Of a DNA stretch of 15,228 nucleotides, positions 14,010 to 15,228 are shown piece by piece. A program made the position numbers and the translations under genes. The notes below the pieces were generated by a model. It saw only the letters and a list, made by a program, of their open reading frames with translations. It searched no databases and was not told where the DNA came from. The stretch comes from an uncultured Chthoniobacterales bacterium (GTDB lineage Bacteria; Verrucomicrobiota; Verrucomicrobiia; Chthoniobacterales; UBA10450), in contig CATPAW010000057.1 of the NCBI GenBank assembly GCA_955652255.1, positions 1 through 15,228 of the forward strand. Reading direction: 5' to 3'. Numbering within the stretch: position 1 is the stretch's first letter; each line of letters opens with the position of its first letter.

Positions 14010-14033
14010 TGTAGCGGCGGTCTATGACCGCCG
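14010..14033 (+). repeat. Dispersed hairpin repeat, copy 4
   Basis: Identical over its whole 24 bases to copy 1 at 4693-4716, including the hairpin CGGCGGTC-TAT-GACCGCCG. It lies in the 96-base gap between two minus-strand membrane-protein genes. Confidence 0.75.
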
Positions 14034-14095
14034 AAGCATGGCCCGTGGCGACAATCAGCAAAAGTGATGCAAAGCTTCGGACAGCTGAGATCATG

Positions 14096-14749
14096 TCAGT
14101 GGCGCTGCCGCTCGACTTGAATTTGCCTGAGCAACTCGGTTTGTGTTCGCTCCAGATCATGAGCGAAGGTCCCAGTTGCCTGTAGAGCTTCGGGGTAGAT
14201 CTCGAAACGTCTTCGCAACCTTTTTGTGGTGGGATCGCAAAAAAAGGAAATGTCCTGGTCGAGATTTGGCACGATCAGCTCGTCGCTTAATTTCTGATAA
14301 CGCGCCATCCGGCTTAAGCCCCAGCGAATCACCGATTCTACTCCGCGCAGAGTGGCGAGCGTTTTCAGGTCGAGCAATTCAACGCCGCCGGATTGAAGCA
14401 AAGTAGCGATGTCGCCCGGATTGTAATCGGTTGTGAAAACAAACGGACGCAACGGCGGCATTTGCCCAGCGTCGAGCGCGCGCTGAAACTCCGCGGCTTG
14501 TCGATCTTCTTTCGCGCCGGCAGTTTTTCCGCTCTCGATGCTTTCGCGCAATTGCTGCTCGAGCGATGCCATGATTTGATCGCGGCGTTTTGCTTCCTGC
14601 TGATGTTGTTGATAGCTGTTCAGCCAAAACGCCGCGTACACGCCGACAAAAACCAAGACGAGCTCCGCGACCCAACGCCCAGCACGAGACAGAAATAGCG
14701 CTCTGCGATTGCGATCAGTAGTTGCCGTAATCACTGGTTCTGACGTCAT
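14096..14749 (-). CDS. Single-span membrane protein of unknown function
   Basis: A 217-residue protein from the ATG at 14749 (a TTG at 14764 would add five residues). A basic N-terminus precedes one membrane helix, about residues 26-44 (WVAELVLVFVGVYAAFWLN), then a highly charged, helical, possibly coiled-coil stretch (YQQHQQEAKRRDQIMASLEQQL). The rest, including FFCDPTTKRLRRRFEIYP and a long C-terminal helix, should lie outside the membrane. The helix with FVGVYAAFWLN resembles the anchor of DUF6090-like proteins, but I am not sure of the family. The start is 18 bases after the stop of the upstream peptidase gene, so the two are probably cotranscribed. Confidence 0.72.
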   Translation of the reverse strand: MTSEPVITATTDRNRRALFLSRAGRWVAELVLVFVGVYAAFWLNSYQQHQQEAKRRDQIMASLEQQLRESIESGKTAGAKEDRQAAEFQRALDAGQMPPLRPFVFTTDYNPGDIATLLQSGGVELLDLKTLATLRGVESVIRWGLSRMARYQKLSDELIVPNLDQDISFFCDPTTKRLRRRFEIYPEALQATGTFAHDLERTQTELLRQIQVERQRH

Positions 14750-14767
14750 AAAACGCCCGTACAATTG

Positions 14768-15228
14768 TCAACGAGGCAGCGGTTGTTCCATGTTCGCGAG
14801 CGCATAAGCAACCACTGCGACGACCGCAGAATTTTCCGCCAATTCTTTCGGTACGATTTTGTCCAGCGTGTCAGCAGCGGTGTGGTGATAATTGAAATAG
14901 AAACGGCTGTCTTGAATCGGACTAAAAGCGGGAACATCGGCTTTCTCCAGCGGCTCGATGTCAGCGCCACAATGTTCGACGAAATTTAGCACGCCGGCGC
15001 CAGATTCCTGCAAAATTGCCGCGACTGGCGCCAGCATCTTTTTCACTTCTGGCTTTCCCTTGATGTTGATGCCGAGCGGATGGCCGGCGCCTCCATCTGT
15101 TTCCATGGCCGCGAAATGATTGGACATCTCCTTTTCGTGATCTTTCCCGTACTGTTTTGATCCGGCCAGACCATTCTCTTCATTCATCCACGCGATCACA
15201 CGAATCGTGCGTTTCGGTTTGAGATGAA
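14768..15228 (-). CDS. M28-type metallopeptidase, C-terminal part
   Basis: The frame is open to the window edge, so only the last 152 or so residues are present. It reads RTIRVIAWMNEENGLAGSKQY, then AAMETDGG, then FYFNYHHTAADTLDKI. These are the landmarks of M28 family zinc peptidases: the Glu-Glu pair in MNEEN (catalytic base and metal ligand), an Asp in ETDGG, and the last histidine ligand in YHHTAADT. Such enzymes are aminopeptidases or carboxypeptidases, often exported; the N-terminus that would show a signal peptide lies outside the window. A GTG at 15199 is not the true start, because family-like sequence continues upstream of it. It is followed closely by a membrane-protein gene on the same strand. 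Confidence 0.9.
   Translation of the reverse strand, partial: HLKPKRTIRVIAWMNEENGLAGSKQYGKDHEKEMSNHFAAMETDGGAGHPLGINIKGKPEVKKMLAPVAAILQESGAGVLNFVEHCGADIEPLEKADVPAFSPIQDSRFYFNYHHTAADTLDKIVPKELAENSAVVAVVAYALANMEQPLPR

Noticed and set aside
13939..14160. Minus-strand 73-codon frame with a hydrophobic stretch
   Set aside because: It overlaps two better supported genes and translates through the hairpin repeat; the residues are Arg/Ser-rich and not protein-like.
1..15228. CRISPR array, prophage or transposon
   Set aside because: No regularly spaced direct repeats, integrase, transposase or capsid-like proteins were seen; the repeats present are single hairpins or short motifs.

Overview
The window looks like chromosomal housekeeping DNA of a moderately GC-rich, probably soil-dwelling bacterium. 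I would guess a verrucomicrobium of the Chthoniobacterales type. This is an inference from the GC-rich coding style, the scarcity of Shine-Dalgarno sites, and the dispersed hairpin repeat beginning TGTAGCGGCGGTC, which I associate with that group. No phage, integrase, transposase or CRISPR array is visible.

Layout from the left. (1) 125-1536, minus strand: an FNR-type flavin oxidoreductase, preceded by what is left of a di-haem cytochrome c peroxidase-like gene that has lost its 5' half. (2) 1540-2148: about 600 bases with no convincing gene, then a tRNA-Gln(TTG) on the minus strand. (3) 2470-6827, plus strand: the iron-sulfur scaffold genes sufC-sufB-sufD, followed by a NIPSNAP-family gene that starts inside sufD. 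(4) 6909-7358, plus strand: a two-CBS-domain protein. (5) 7420-11658, minus strand: mrp, a small unrecognised gene, then a tightly packed pyrR-pyrB-pyrC operon whose junctions are ATGA overlaps. (6) 11747-12653, plus strand: two tandem paralogous small lipoproteins. (7) 12712-15228, minus strand: a phosphoribosyltransferase, two single-span membrane proteins of unknown function, and the C-terminal part of an M28-type metallopeptidase cut by the window edge.

How the genes work together. SufC (ATPase), SufB and SufD form the SufBC2D scaffold that builds Fe-S clusters; Mrp is the usual P-loop carrier of such clusters, although this copy lacks the normal CxxC. PyrB and PyrC catalyse steps 2 and 3 of UMP synthesis and PyrR is the uridine-nucleotide sensor. 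A hairpin that matches the PyrR-binding loop sits one base upstream of the pyrR Shine-Dalgarno, which points to translational autoregulation of the operon.

Beyond genes, two dispersed signals stand out. One is a non-palindromic dodecamer, AAGATCGACAAT, present exactly five times with many partial copies, several touching start codons. The other is a small hairpin repeat whose copies differ by compensatory base changes.
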